Below, in pieces: positions 1 to 8,175 of a DNA stretch of 60,648 nt. The stretch is taken from contig NZ_MVHC01000022.1 in NCBI RefSeq assembly GCF_002086455.1, positions 1-60,648 of the forward strand, written 5' to 3'. Numbering within the stretch: position 1 is the stretch's first letter; each line of letters starts with the position of its first letter. The notes under the pieces are model-generated. The model ran no database searches, was not told the DNA's origin, and worked only from the letters and a program-made list of their open reading frames with translations. This stretch comes from Mycolicibacter algericus DSM 45454 (GTDB lineage Bacteria > Actinomycetota > Actinomycetes > Mycobacteriales > Mycobacteriaceae). Position numbers and translations under genes: made by a program.

Positions 1-2
1 CC

Positions 3-281
3 TCAACGACACACCAAGAGCCCAACCGCCCCGGTCAGCCGCAGGCCCGAAACCCCACCATCCCAGGGGACTTAGCCTCGGCCCAGAGCACCGACGAGCT
101 CCCTCGCGGTAGCGGCCGGCTGTCCCTGTCGGAGCAATAGGCGAACCAGGCTGCCCTGAGTGATGGGGCACGTCGCAAAGCCGGAACCGTTCGCCGACAG
201 CCACCGCCCCGCCGGTCGATGGTGAACGTGGTCGCCGACCAGCAGCGCTACCAATACGTTGGCGTCGAGCAACGTGGTCAA
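3..281 (-). pseudogene. Decayed VapC-type PIN-domain toxin
   Basis: The first 69 codons read as the start of a VapC ribonuclease toxin: LLDANVLVALL carries the first PIN-domain acidic residue, and ATCPITQGSLVRLL is the usual second segment of this subfamily. An in-frame TAA at 72-74 ends the frame. Past it the same frame still reads residues typical of the family (WDGGVSGLRLTGAVG), then loses similarity and meets TGA at 3-5. Intact family members are about 130 residues, and the catalytic acidic residues of the C-terminal half are not seen. It overlaps vapB by 4 bases (ATGA-type coupling). I read it as a dead toxin gene. A sequencing error at the TAA would rescue only part of it. Confidence 0.65.
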
Positions 282-505
282 CCCTCGTCCTCCAAGGACC
301 GGACATCCTCAGAAGTCACCACGGTGCCGAGATGTACCACCGGCAACCCGGTCAGCTGACTTTCCTGTACTCGAGTCACAGCGCCCTGCCCCAGGCCGCG
401 CCGCATCAGATCGGCGACCGTCTCACCGAGAGTGCGGCGGGTATCCCGCGCAATCGCCTGCACCTGTCGGTGCAGGTCATCGGGCAGGTCCACCGTGGTT
501 CGCAT
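278..505 (-). CDS. vapB: VapB-type ribbon-helix-helix antitoxin
   Basis: A 75-residue protein beginning MRTTVDLPDDLHRQVQAIA, the beta strand plus first helix of an RHH/Arc-type DNA-binding antitoxin, followed by a helix (ETVADLMRRGLGQG) and a flexible toxin-binding tail. Antitoxins of this type repress their own operon and neutralise the PIN-domain RNase encoded just downstream. Here the toxin partner is truncated, so this is probably an orphan antitoxin. It may still repress its own promoter or cross-neutralise another VapC. Which of the many mycobacterial VapB families it belongs to was not determined. Confidence 0.8.
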   Translation of the reverse strand: MRTTVDLPDDLHRQVQAIARDTRRTLGETVADLMRRGLGQGAVTRVQESQLTGLPVVHLGTVVTSEDVRSLEDEG

Positions 506-580
506 CTGCCCATCATATCATCAACACATCATGATGACCCTAGGCGACCGCTGGGTCGGGCACGCGACAATAGAGCGCCA

Positions 581-1939
581 CTAAGCAGTGCGCCGCGGTC
601 GAGGCCCGCGGTAGCGGATACCGGCCAGCTGCGGAACCCGATAGGGGCTGCGCAGCCGGCGGGTCCGGTGCCCGTGGCCACGCAGCTGATAGCGGCCGAG
701 TTCCCGGCGCACCGAGGGCGCCAGCAACGGGCCCAACACCGCGCCGGCACCAAGTGCCAACGCCAGCCCGATCGCCAGGCCCACCGTGCCCCCGGCATTG
801 GGGTGCCCGTTGACGAACTGCACGAAGCCGCGGAACACGGTCAGCCCGGGGACCAGCGGAATGATGCCCGCCATGATGATCACCAGCGGCGTCACCCGCA
901 GCCGGGGCGCCAGCAGGGTGCCGACCAGACCGGTCGCCGCGGCCGCTATGAAGGAGCCCGCAATGGGGTCGGCGTCCACCAGTCGCAGCCCGAATACCAG
1001 CAACGTGGCGGTCGCCCCCGCAAGACCTGCCGCCAATGCCGCCTTGAGCTGCGCGTAACCGGCTATCGCCGCGGCCGCGGCGCCCATGGCGCCCGCCAGC
1101 ACGTACACCGGCATGCTCAGCACTGCGACCGGTATCTCGGCGCTCACCCGGACTTGGGCGCCGAACCAGCCACCGATGCGCACCGCGATGGACACGCCGA
1201 CCAGGATGCCCGCCGACGAGAGCAGGATGTCCATGCCCCGCGAGACCGCGGTGAGCTGGTAGCCGGTGATGGCGTCCTGCACCGAGCCGACGGTGGCCAG
1301 CCCCGACAACAACACCACGATGTTGGCGGCCACCACCGGTGACACCGACGCGCCGGCGGGCAGCCAGCCGACGGCGTGCGGAACGATGGCCACGCCGGTG
1401 GCCACCGCTGCGGCGACCACCTGCTGAAACAGCAGCGGTAGCCGCCAGCCGTTGAGCACCCGGCCGACCCGGTCGATCAGTGCGGTGGTGGCCGCCGAGA
1501 TCACGGCAATCACCGGCCCGGCACCGATCAGCACCGAGAAGCAACCGGCCATGACCGCCCAGCCGGCGGTGGCCACCCATCGCGGATAGGGATGGTCGGC
1601 CCGGCTGACGATGTCCAGTTGCTGCTGCACCCATTCGGGATCGGGCGTGGTTGTGACGACATGCTCGGCGAGGTCGGTGGCCAGCTGCAGCCGGGTGTAG
1701 TCCAGTGAGCGCGACTGCACCAGATACATCGCCGTGACCGGGGCGCCCGGCACCCCGCGAGGCACCGACACCCTGATCGAGTTCGCCATGATGTCCACCT
1801 GGGTCTGCGGCAGCCCGTAAGCGGTCGCGATCGCGAGCATGCTCGAGGCGACATCGGCGGTTCCGGCCTGCGATCCCAACAGCAGCTGCCCGAAACGCAG
1901 GGCGATATCGAGCACCCGGCGAACATCGGTTTCATCCAT
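581..1939 (-). CDS. Threonine/serine exporter, ThrE family membrane protein
   Basis: About 452 residues with the two-part ThrE architecture. A soluble N-terminal ThrE domain (about 1-135) contains ATAYGLPQTQVDIMANSIRVS. About ten hydrophobic segments follow (for example WAVMAGCFSVLIGAGPVIAVIS and LVIIMAGIIPLVPGLTVFRGF, shown only in part). Corynebacterial ThrE exports L-threonine and L-serine by proton antiport, and a homologue exists in M. tuberculosis (Rv3737, from memory). It lies upstream-to-tail with ilvA, the threonine-consuming enzyme, which suits a role in threonine overflow. I chose the ATG at 1939 because a GGAGA sits about 9 bases upstream. ATGs at 1945 and 1963 are also possible. 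Confidence 0.85.
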   Translation of the reverse strand: MDETDVRRVLDIALRFGQLLLGSQAGTADVASSMLAIATAYGLPQTQVDIMANSIRVSVPRGVPGAPVTAMYLVQSRSLDYTRLQLATDLAEHVVTTTPDPEWVQQQLDIVSRADHPYPRWVATAGWAVMAGCFSVLIGAGPVIAVISAATTALIDRVGRVLNGWRLPLLFQQVVAAAVATGVAIVPHAVGWLPAGASVSPVVAANIVVLLSGLATVGSVQDAITGYQLTAVSRGMDILLSSAGILVGVSIAVRIGGWFGAQVRVSAEIPVAVLSMPVYVLAGAMGAAAAAIAGYAQLKAALAAGLAGATATLLVFGLRLVDADPIAGSFIAAAATGLVGTLLAPRLRVTPLVIIMAGIIPLVPGLTVFRGFVQFVNGHPNAGGTVGLAIGLALALGAGAVLGPLLAPSVRRELGRYQLRGHGHRTRRLRSPYRVPQLAGIRYRGPRPRRTA

Positions 1940-2021
1940 ACTCATCGTCTCCGATGACACCATGCCCGTCGGCTACCCGCGCAGGGGCCCCAGGTCACCC
2001 CCCCGTTGCCGGATGCGGCTG

Positions 2022-3308
2022 TCAGAGCAGAAAGCGATACGCCGGCGAGCCTGGCTCCAGCGGCTCGACGTGGATCTGCGAGGAGCGCATCCTGGCCAGC
2101 AGTCCACCGAGGTCCGCCGCCGAGCCCAGTTGAATTCCGACCAACGCCTCGCCGGTTTCCCGGTTGTTGCGCTTGACGTATTCGAACAGCGTGACGTCGT
2201 CCCCGGGCCCGAGAACCTCGTCGAGGAACCGCCGCAGTGCGCCCGGCTCCTGGGGGAAATCGACCAGGAAATAGTGCTTGAGGCCGAGGTGGACCAGCGA
2301 GCGTTCCAGGATCTCGCCGTAGCGCGACACGTCGTTGTTCCCGCCGGAGATCAGGCAGACCACGGTGGCGCCGGGCGTGATGTCGGCCTCGAGCAGCCCG
2401 GCCACCGACAGCGCACCCGCCGGCTCGGCGATGATGCCCTCGTTCTGGTAGAGGTCGAGCATCGCGGTGCACACCGCGCCCTCGTCGACGGTGGTGACCG
2501 ACACCATGTCGCCGGCGGCGGCCAGCGCGGCGTAGGGCAGGGCGCCGGCACGCTTGACGGCGGCGCCGTCGACGAACTGGTCGACGTGATCGAGGGTCAC
2601 CAGTTCGCCGGCGGCCAGGGCGGCCATCATCGAGGCCGCCCCCGCCGGTTCGATCCCCAGCACCGCACTTTCGGCGGTCCGCTCCGCGAGGTAACTGGTG
2701 ATCCCCGCGATACAGCCGCCGCCGCCGACCGGAACGACGACCAGGTCCGGCGCCGTGTCGAGCTGGTTGAGGAGCTCCACGGCGATGGTGCCCTGACCAG
2801 CCATCGTCCGCAGGTCATCGTAGGGCGGCACCAGTGTGGCCCCGGTGCGCGCCACGTCGGCCAGCGCCGCCTCCGCAGCCATGTCATATGTCGCCCCGCC
2901 GACGATCAGCTCGATGAACTCCCCGCCGTGGTAGCGGATCCGGTCGCGCTTCTGCTTGGGTGTCTTGGCCGGCACGTACACCCGGCCGCGAATGCCCAGC
3001 GACCGGCAGGCGTAAGCGAAGCCCTGTGCGTGGTTGCCGGCCGATGAGCACACCACACCTGCGGCGATCTCGTCGGCGGTCAACTGCACCAGCAGGTTGT
3101 AGGCACCGCGCAGCTTGTAGGACCGCACCGACTGCAGGTCTTCGCGCTTGAGGTACACCGTGGCACCGGTGATCTCCGAGAGCCGGTCGCTGAGCTGCAG
3201 CGGAGTTGGCGCCACCACGCCCGCGATTCGCTGGGCCGCCGCGTCGATATCGGCCGCGTTCAGCGGGCAGGCGTTGGAGCCACGGTTCTGGCGCAGTTCG
3301 GCGGACAC
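2022..3308 (-). CDS. ilvA: Threonine dehydratase, biosynthetic
   Basis: 428 residues, the length of mycobacterial IlvA. It catalyses PLP-dependent deamination of L-threonine to 2-oxobutanoate, the first committed step to isoleucine. The PLP lysine lies in RSYKLRGAYN (near residue 60). The phosphate-binding glycine loop is VVPVGGGGCIAG, and a second loop is LISGGNNDVSRYGE. The C-terminal part (from about 330, HYFLVDFPQEPGALRRF) is the ACT-like regulatory domain found in feedback-regulated enzymes, so isoleucine inhibition is expected. The GTG start gives MSAEL, as in the M. tuberculosis protein. An Ile T-box controls ileS in the same window, so isoleucine supply and use sit close together. Confidence 0.96.
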   Translation of the reverse strand: MSAELRQNRGSNACPLNAADIDAAAQRIAGVVAPTPLQLSDRLSEITGATVYLKREDLQSVRSYKLRGAYNLLVQLTADEIAAGVVCSSAGNHAQGFAYACRSLGIRGRVYVPAKTPKQKRDRIRYHGGEFIELIVGGATYDMAAEAALADVARTGATLVPPYDDLRTMAGQGTIAVELLNQLDTAPDLVVVPVGGGGCIAGITSYLAERTAESAVLGIEPAGAASMMAALAAGELVTLDHVDQFVDGAAVKRAGALPYAALAAAGDMVSVTTVDEGAVCTAMLDLYQNEGIIAEPAGALSVAGLLEADITPGATVVCLISGGNNDVSRYGEILERSLVHLGLKHYFLVDFPQEPGALRRFLDEVLGPGDDVTLFEYVKRNNRETGEALVGIQLGSAADLGGLLARMRSSQIHVEPLEPGSPAYRFLL

Positions 3309-3336
3309 CGCAATATGGTGCCACCCAGCAGCGGGT

Positions 3337-3774
3337 TCAGCCTACCGGGGTCAGCACGAACACCGGGATTTCGCGGTCGGTCTTCTGCTGGTAGTCGGCG
3401 TAGTCCGGCCAGGCGGCCACCGCGCGTTCCCACCACTGCGCCTTCTCGTCGCCGAACACCTCGCGGGCGTCGTAGTCGCCGGTGACGGTGCCGTCCTGCA
3501 GTTCGACCCGCGGATTCTTGACGACGTTGTGGTACCAGACCGGGTGCTTGGGCGCGCCGCCCAGCGAGGCAACGATCGCGTACTGCCCGTTGTGCTCCAC
3601 CCGCATCAGCGGGGTCTTGCGCAGCTTGCCGGTCTTGGCTCCCACGGTGGTGAGCAGCACCACCGGCTTGCCCTTCATCTCGGTGCCCTCGGTGCCGCCG
3701 GAAGACATGTACTGTTCGGCGTTCTCCCGGGACCAATCCCACGGGCTGGGTGCGTATTCTCCGCTCAGAGGCAT
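3337..3774 (-). CDS. DDN-like deazaflavin (F420)-dependent nitroreductase family protein
   Basis: 145 residues from the ATG at 3774. The segments [40 protein letters not shown] and [13 protein letters not shown] are the hallmark of the split beta-barrel F420-binding family of Ddn (Rv3547), and the position next to ilvA matches Rv1558. These enzymes use reduced F420 to reduce quinones or nitro compounds at the membrane. The reading frame stays open another 31 codons upstream, but that stretch would overlap the control region of the divergent small gene at 3866, and the family consensus starts near the chosen ATG. The physiological substrate is unknown. Confidence 0.85.
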   Translation of the reverse strand: MPLSGEYAPSPWDWSRENAEQYMSSGGTEGTEMKGKPVVLLTTVGAKTGKLRKTPLMRVEHNGQYAIVASLGGAPKHPVWYHNVVKNPRVELQDGTVTGDYDAREVFGDEKAQWWERAVAAWPDYADYQQKTDREIPVFVLTPVG

Positions 3775-3852
3775 GCCGCCCAGACTAGACCGGTACCGCA
3801 ACACGGCCAGCCGTCTGTGGAGTTTCGGGTGGTCGAACAATTGGTTATCGCG

Positions 3853-3858
3853 TACCGT
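3853..3858 (+). promoter_or_regulatory. Candidate -10 element (TACCGT) for the small gene at 3866
   Basis: TACCGT fits the mycobacterial TANNNT -10 consensus and is followed by 7 bases and then the ATG. Transcription starting 6-7 bases downstream would begin at the start codon, giving a leaderless mRNA. No Shine-Dalgarno sequence is visible, which fits. The perfect palindrome CCGTTAACGG at 3855-3864 overlaps it. This is inference from spacing only. Confidence 0.4.
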
Positions 3859-3865
3859 TAACGGC

Positions 3866-4066
3866 ATGACGACCGCCGAGCGCCCACGGCACCAGGTGCC
3901 GATCGCCGGGGTGCCGTGGCCGGCCTACAAGCTGGTCGCGTTGGCGGTCGGATTGGCCACCCTGCTGATCGTCGGCGCGGCCACGGCCAGTGCCGCGGCC
4001 GCGGTGCTGAGCGCCGCCGGAGTCTGCACCGCGCTATGGCTGGTGCTGGGCTTGAAGCAGGGCTAG
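3866..4066 (+). CDS. Small two-helix membrane protein, function unknown
   Basis: 66 residues starting [15 protein letters not shown]. Two hydrophobic stretches follow: [19 protein letters not shown] and [20 protein letters not shown], joined by only a few small residues, so it should form a helical hairpin in the membrane with a short N-terminal cytoplasmic tail. It is divergent from the DDN-like gene (92 bases between starts), and its TAG stop shares a CTAG with the stop of the convergent DUF488 gene. The start is supported by the leaderless-type promoter spacing. I do not recognise a family. Confidence 0.65.
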   Translation: MTTAERPRHQVPIAGVPWPAYKLVALAVGLATLLIVGAATASAAAAVLSAAGVCTALWLVLGLKQG

Positions 4067-4587
4067 TCCGACGGACCGTCGTACACCAGGACATCACCGT
4101 CGATCCGCGCCTCCGCCATCGGGCGGTGCTCCCGCAGCTTTCCGTCGTGCATCAGGTGACACACCTGCACGCCGTGGACCAGCGTGAGGTAGTCCGCGAT
4201 CAGCTTCCGATGGCATCGCCACCACACGGTCTCCGCACACATCACCGCGACCTGCCGGTCGGCCGCTTCGGCCAGCAGGTCGGCGATGCCGTCCCGAAAG
4301 TCATCGGTGCGCATATAGCCTGCATAGGAGCGGAATGAATCATTGCGCAGTCCGACATCCGGGCTGTCGCCGCTGCGCCGCCGCCAACCGCCCAACCGCG
4401 GCTCCCACCGATATCCGACGCCGGCTTCGGGCAGCCACTGCTGCATCGCCTCGCGTGCGCTGTCGGGATTGCGGCGGCTGCCCGGTGCGCTGCGCACGTC
4501 GACCAGACCGCGTACCCCGGCGCCGGTCAGCAGCTTGGTGATCTCCGCTGCGTCCGCGGTGCCGTGCCCGAAGGTGAAGATCGCCGT
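4063..4587 (-). CDS. DUF488 domain protein with no canonical start codon
   Basis: The family N-terminus FGHGTADAAEITKLL followed by VRGLVDVRSAPGSRRNPDS is encoded between 4575 and 4480. The typical core follows: WLPEAGVGYRWEPRLGG, then VAVMCAETVWWRCHRKLIA with the conserved Cys and His. DUF488 proteins are small, often with possible metal- or nucleotide-related roles; none is established here. The frame opens directly after the stop codon (4600-4602) of the upstream fadD, which is in the same frame, and holds no ATG, GTG or TTG before the conserved N-terminus. The listed start is ACG at 4585-4587, about 6 bases after GAAAGGGG. ATC at 4579 is an alternative. Starting at the first internal GTG would remove the conserved N-terminal strand. 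See findings. Confidence 0.7.
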   Translation of the reverse strand, partial: TAIFTFGHGTADAAEITKLLTGAGVRGLVDVRSAPGSRRNPDSAREAMQQWLPEAGVGYRWEPRLGGWRRRSGDSPDVGLRNDSFRSYAGYMRTDDFRDGIADLLAEAADRQVAVMCAETVWWRCHRKLIADYLTLVHGVQVCHLMHDGKLREHRPMAEARIDGDVLVYDGPSD

Positions 4588-4599
4588 GGTAGGCCCCTT

Positions 4600-6435
4600 T
4601 CAGACGGCCGTTGCCGGGCGGGCATCCTCGGCGCCCGCCGGCTGATGGATGTGCGGTGCGGGTTCGGGCGCGTAGAGCGCCTCGATCTCGTCGGCGTACT
4701 TCGCGGCTATCGGCCCGCGTTTGAGCTTCATGGTGAGTGTGACCTCCTCACCGCCGGGCTCCCACAGCGTGGGCAACACCCGGAAGCGCTTGATCTGTTC
4801 GACTCGCGAGAGCTTGGCGTTGCCGGCCGCCACCCCGGCGGCGATCTGTGCGATCACCGCCGGGTCGGCGGCCAGCGCCGCAGGTGTCGCCTCCGGCAAT
4901 CCGTGCGCGGCCGCATACGGGCCGACCGAGTCGGCGTCGAACACCAGCAGGGCGGTGTTGTAGGGCCGGGACTCCCCGATGGTGACCATCGCCCCGATCA
5001 TCGGGCACGACGCCAGGATGGCGTTCTCGATGTTCGCCGGGGACATGTTCTTGCCTGCGGCGTTGATGATCAGTTCCTTCTTGCGGTCGACCACGCGCAG
5101 ATAGCCTTCGGCGTCTGCTTCGAGGATGTCGCCGGTGTGCAGCCAGCCGTCGGCGTCGATCGCCTCGGCGGTCTTGGCCGGCTCTTTGCGGTAGCCCCGC
5201 ATCACCAGTGGTCCCCGCACCAGGAACTCGCCGTCGTCAGCGATGCGACCTTCGAGCCCGGGCAACAACTTTCCGACGGTGCCGAGCCGGGCGTCGCGAG
5301 GATGGGTGGTCGAGGCGACGCAGCTGAGCTCCGACATACCCCACACCTCGCTGATCGGAATGCCGATTCCGGCGAAGAATCCCAGCGTCTCCCTGGGAAT
5401 CGGCGCCGCGCCCGACACCGCCCACCGCAGTTCGCCGAAGCCCAGCTTGGCGCGAAGTTTCGACAGCACCAGCTCGTCGGCCTGCGACCACTCGGCGGCC
5501 ACGGCGTCGGAAACCGGCTCACCGCCGATCAGCGCCGCAGCGCGTTTGGCGCCTACCGACAGCGCCCATTGCAGTGCTGCGCGACGGTCCCCGTCCGGCT
5601 CGGCATCGACCGCGAACTCGATGGCCGCCTTGAGCTTCTCCCAGACCCGCGGTACCGCTCCCCAGATGGTGGGACGCACGTCGGGCAGTGCGGCCCCGAT
5701 GGCCCGGACATCGGGAACGACGGTGATCTGGACACCGAAGATCTCCTGGTTGTAGAGCCCCATCGCCCGGTCGGCGATGTGCGCCGACGGCAGGTAGGAG
5801 GTGATCCGGTCACCGAAGCGCACCCCGAGGACCGTATCGAGCGCCGCCGCCTCGAACAGCAGGTTGGTATGGGTCATCTCCACCCCCTTGGGGGCACCGG
5901 TGGTGCCCGAGGTGTAGATCAAGGTGATGACGTCGTCGGGTTGCACTGCCCGCCAACTGGATTCGAAGTCGAAATCGGGGCGCCCGGCGGCCAGCAGATC
6001 CGCGAGCGACAAGGTGCCGTCCGGATGGCCGTCGATGCACACGATGTGTTCCACGGGGGCACCGCTGGACCGGATCGTCTCGACATAGGCCTGCTCGCAG
6101 ATCACCACCTTGGTGTCGGCGTTGCCGAACTGGTGGCCGAGCTGCTCGGCGGGCAGCGTGTTGTACACCGAGAACGACGTGGCGCCGGCGTGCTGAGCGC
6201 CGACCTCGAGCGGATAGAACTCGATCCGGTTGGCCATCATCAGCGACACCGTGTCCCCGCGGCACACCCCAAGCCCGGCCAGTCCGGCCGCGACCTGCCG
6301 CACCTGTGTCGCGTAGTCGCGCCAGGTCAGCGTCTGCCCGCCGCCGACCGTGCGCACCGCGACGGCGTCCGGATCGATGGCGGCCGTGCGCTGAAACGCC
6401 TCGCACAGGGTCGTCGCCGGCGGTGTTCCTGTCAT
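4600..6435 (-). CDS. fadD11: Long-chain fatty acyl-CoA ligase (FadD11-like)
   Basis: 611 residues, an AMP-forming adenylating enzyme that activates a fatty acid to acyl-AMP and then acyl-CoA. The P-loop motif is LIYTSGTTGAPKGVEMTH (about residues 172-189). The adenine motif is WGMSELSCVAS. The hinge and ribose-binding motif is GWLHTGDI followed by DRKKELIINAAGKNMSP, with a C-terminal lysine in LTMKLKR. The LACS-type lid insertion and length match the FadD15/FadD11 group rather than the FAAL group, so CoA is the likely acceptor. Its position between dnaE1 and ilvA matches Rv1550, which I recall as split in M. tuberculosis; here it is intact. The enoyl-CoA hydratase lies 24 bases upstream, so the two are probably one operon. 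Confidence 0.88.
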   Translation of the reverse strand: MTGTPPATTLCEAFQRTAAIDPDAVAVRTVGGGQTLTWRDYATQVRQVAAGLAGLGVCRGDTVSLMMANRIEFYPLEVGAQHAGATSFSVYNTLPAEQLGHQFGNADTKVVICEQAYVETIRSSGAPVEHIVCIDGHPDGTLSLADLLAAGRPDFDFESSWRAVQPDDVITLIYTSGTTGAPKGVEMTHTNLLFEAAALDTVLGVRFGDRITSYLPSAHIADRAMGLYNQEIFGVQITVVPDVRAIGAALPDVRPTIWGAVPRVWEKLKAAIEFAVDAEPDGDRRAALQWALSVGAKRAAALIGGEPVSDAVAAEWSQADELVLSKLRAKLGFGELRWAVSGAAPIPRETLGFFAGIGIPISEVWGMSELSCVASTTHPRDARLGTVGKLLPGLEGRIADDGEFLVRGPLVMRGYRKEPAKTAEAIDADGWLHTGDILEADAEGYLRVVDRKKELIINAAGKNMSPANIENAILASCPMIGAMVTIGESRPYNTALLVFDADSVGPYAAAHGLPEATPAALAADPAVIAQIAAGVAAGNAKLSRVEQIKRFRVLPTLWEPGGEEVTLTMKLKRGPIAAKYADEIEALYAPEPAPHIHQPAGAEDARPATAV

Positions 6436-6459
6436 CTACTCCTCCTGTCGTCGGCGGGC

Positions 6460-7245
6460 TCAGCGGCGATGGACCCGTTCCAGATACGCCATCGCCGAGG
6501 CCTGCGATTCGGTGTCGTGCACCGCGGTGACCAGCGCGTCGGCATCGTTCCAGCTGCGGGCGGTGCCCACCATGCCCTCGGTGACCGCGTTGACCTGGCG
6601 CTTGGTGCCGCCCAGGGTCAGCGCGGACTTGCCGGCCAACCGGCCGACCAGCGCCTCGACCTCGGCGTCCAAGTCCGCCTCGGCAACCACCCGGTTGATG
6701 AAGCCGGCCGCCTTCGCCTCGTCGGCGCCGAACGGCCGGCAGGTCATCACCAGCTCCTTGGTCAACGCGGGCCCGATCTCGCGAACCAACCGCGGGATGC
6801 CGCCCCATGCCAGCGGGATACCCAGATCGACCTCGGGTATCGAGAACCGGGTGTCGGCAGCGGCCACCCGCAGATCACAGGCGGCGGCCAGCACGACGCC
6901 ACCACCGACGCAGTGACCGTGCAGCCGCGCCACCGTCACCGCCCGCATCGCTTCGATCGCATCGGCCATCCGCCGTCCGGCGTCGGCGGCCTCCCGCAGG
7001 GCTGCAGCGCCGTCGGTGGCGGCGGCAGACGCGGCCAGGTCCGCCCCGGCGGAGAACGCCCGGCCGCTGCCGGAGATCACCACGACCTTCACCGCGGGCC
7101 GGGCGTCGAACCAGCGGGCCGCCGCCACCAACTCCTCGAGGGTGAGCGTGCTCAACGGATTGAGTTTGTCCGGGCGATTCAACGTGATCGAGCCGAGCAC
7201 ACCGTCCGCCGTCACCGCGACGGTGGCGGCCTGCTGCGATTCCAT
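6460..7245 (-). CDS. Enoyl-CoA hydratase/isomerase (crotonase) family protein
   Basis: 261 residues from ATG 7245 (MESQQAATVAV). The crotonase fold is recognised by LGSITLNRPDKLNPLS, the first oxyanion-hole segment SGSGRAFSAGADLAA, and the second segment RLHGHCVGGGVVLAAACDLRVA. The position of the first catalytic glutamate in classical hydratases is occupied within RFSIPEVDLGIPLAWGG, where the glutamate (IPE) is present but the second (usually in a GxxPE pattern) is replaced by LAWGG. It may therefore be an isomerase or another crotonase activity rather than a classical hydratase. It precedes fadD in the same direction and probably acts in the same acyl-CoA pathway. The frame is open far upstream, but that part runs antisense to the divergent methyltransferase. 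Confidence 0.85.
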   Translation of the reverse strand: MESQQAATVAVTADGVLGSITLNRPDKLNPLSTLTLEELVAAARWFDARPAVKVVVISGSGRAFSAGADLAASAAATDGAAALREAADAGRRMADAIEAMRAVTVARLHGHCVGGGVVLAAACDLRVAAADTRFSIPEVDLGIPLAWGGIPRLVREIGPALTKELVMTCRPFGADEAKAAGFINRVVAEADLDAEVEALVGRLAGKSALTLGGTKRQVNAVTEGMVGTARSWNDADALVTAVHDTESQASAMAYLERVHRR

Positions 7246-7332
7246 GGTGTCGACGGTAGCGGCGCCGCCACCGCGACGACGCGGCTTTGCCCGCGCCCGC
7301 CCGGGCGCCGCCGGATCGCTTACGGTGGCCTC

Positions 7333-8166
7333 ATGCCGATTGCCGTCACCGAATTCAGCCAGGTCGAGCAGACAGCATTTCTCACCGCCTACGCGCGCGC
7401 CCTCGACCACCGCGCCGAGACGCCGATCCTCGGCGACGCGTTCTCCGACCGGGTCGTCGGCCTGATCGACTACGACTTCGCCGGGTTGCGGATTCCGGCC
7501 AGCGTGGTGCGCCAAACCGCACTGCGCGCCAAGCTGCTCGACAATCGGGTCCGCCGGTATACCGCCGCGAACCCCGACGCCGTTGTCGTGGATCTGGGGG
7601 CCGGCCTCAACGAGCCGCTGGCCCGGGTGCAGCCGCCGTCGGGTGTCGACTGGTACAGCATCGATCTCCCGCGTGTGGTTGCGTTGCGCGACAAACTGCT
7701 GCCGGCCCAGCCCTCTGAGCGCGTCATCGCCGCCGATCTGACCGGCCCCGATTGGACGGCCGGCATCCCGGCCGGCCGGCCCACCATGGTGATGGCCGAC
7801 GGTCTGTTCGCGTTTCTCACCAAAGCGCAGGTCACCGCGGTGTTGGGGCAGCTCATCGACCACTTCGGCAGCGGTGAGCTGGCGTTCAACGACTACGGCC
7901 GGGTGGGGCCGCTCAGCTCGCTGTCGATGAAGCTCGCGCCGCGCGGCATGTTCAGTCTGCTGCGCCACGTGTGGGCCAACCCCGGCTTCACCGATCCGCA
8001 CACCCCGGAGCGGTGGGAGCCGCGCCTGCGCCTGGTGGAGCAGGCCTGCCTCGCGCATGCCGCCGAGGTCGACTCATTCCCGCCGGCCGCCCGGCGCATG
8101 ACCCGGCTTGCCGGCCGGTTCAAGTCGGTGGCCGGCAAGGCCCGGGTGCTGCGCTACAAGTTCTGA
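7333..8166 (+). CDS. S-adenosylmethionine-dependent methyltransferase, LCM/PPM (PF04072) family
   Basis: 277 residues. ILGDAFSDRVVGLIDYDF and the AdoMet site VVDLGAGLNEPLARV, followed by VDWYSIDLPRVVALRDKLL, place it in the leucine carboxyl methyltransferase-like family, expanded in mycobacteria and usually acting on small molecules or lipids. MVMADGLFAFLTKAQV is the usual post-motif segment. Its ATG follows TACGGT (7321-7326) by 6 bases with no Shine-Dalgarno, so the message may be leaderless. It is divergent from the enoyl-CoA hydratase. Long open frame upstream on this strand is antisense to fadD and the hydratase and was excluded. The substrate is unknown; a second family member lies at 45722. 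Confidence 0.85.
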   Translation: MPIAVTEFSQVEQTAFLTAYARALDHRAETPILGDAFSDRVVGLIDYDFAGLRIPASVVRQTALRAKLLDNRVRRYTAANPDAVVVDLGAGLNEPLARVQPPSGVDWYSIDLPRVVALRDKLLPAQPSERVIAADLTGPDWTAGIPAGRPTMVMADGLFAFLTKAQVTAVLGQLIDHFGSGELAFNDYGRVGPLSSLSMKLAPRGMFSLLRHVWANPGFTDPHTPERWEPRLRLVEQACLAHAAEVDSFPPAARRMTRLAGRFKSVAGKARVLRYKF

Positions 8167-8175
8167 GCCGAACGG

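Noticed and set aside
4564..7332. A long open frame on the plus strand running into the methyltransferase at 7333
   Set aside because: It is antisense to fadD and the enoyl-CoA hydratase, whose motifs are clear; the Arg/Gly/His-rich translation is typical of the shadow frame in high-GC DNA. Only the part from 7333 is a gene.
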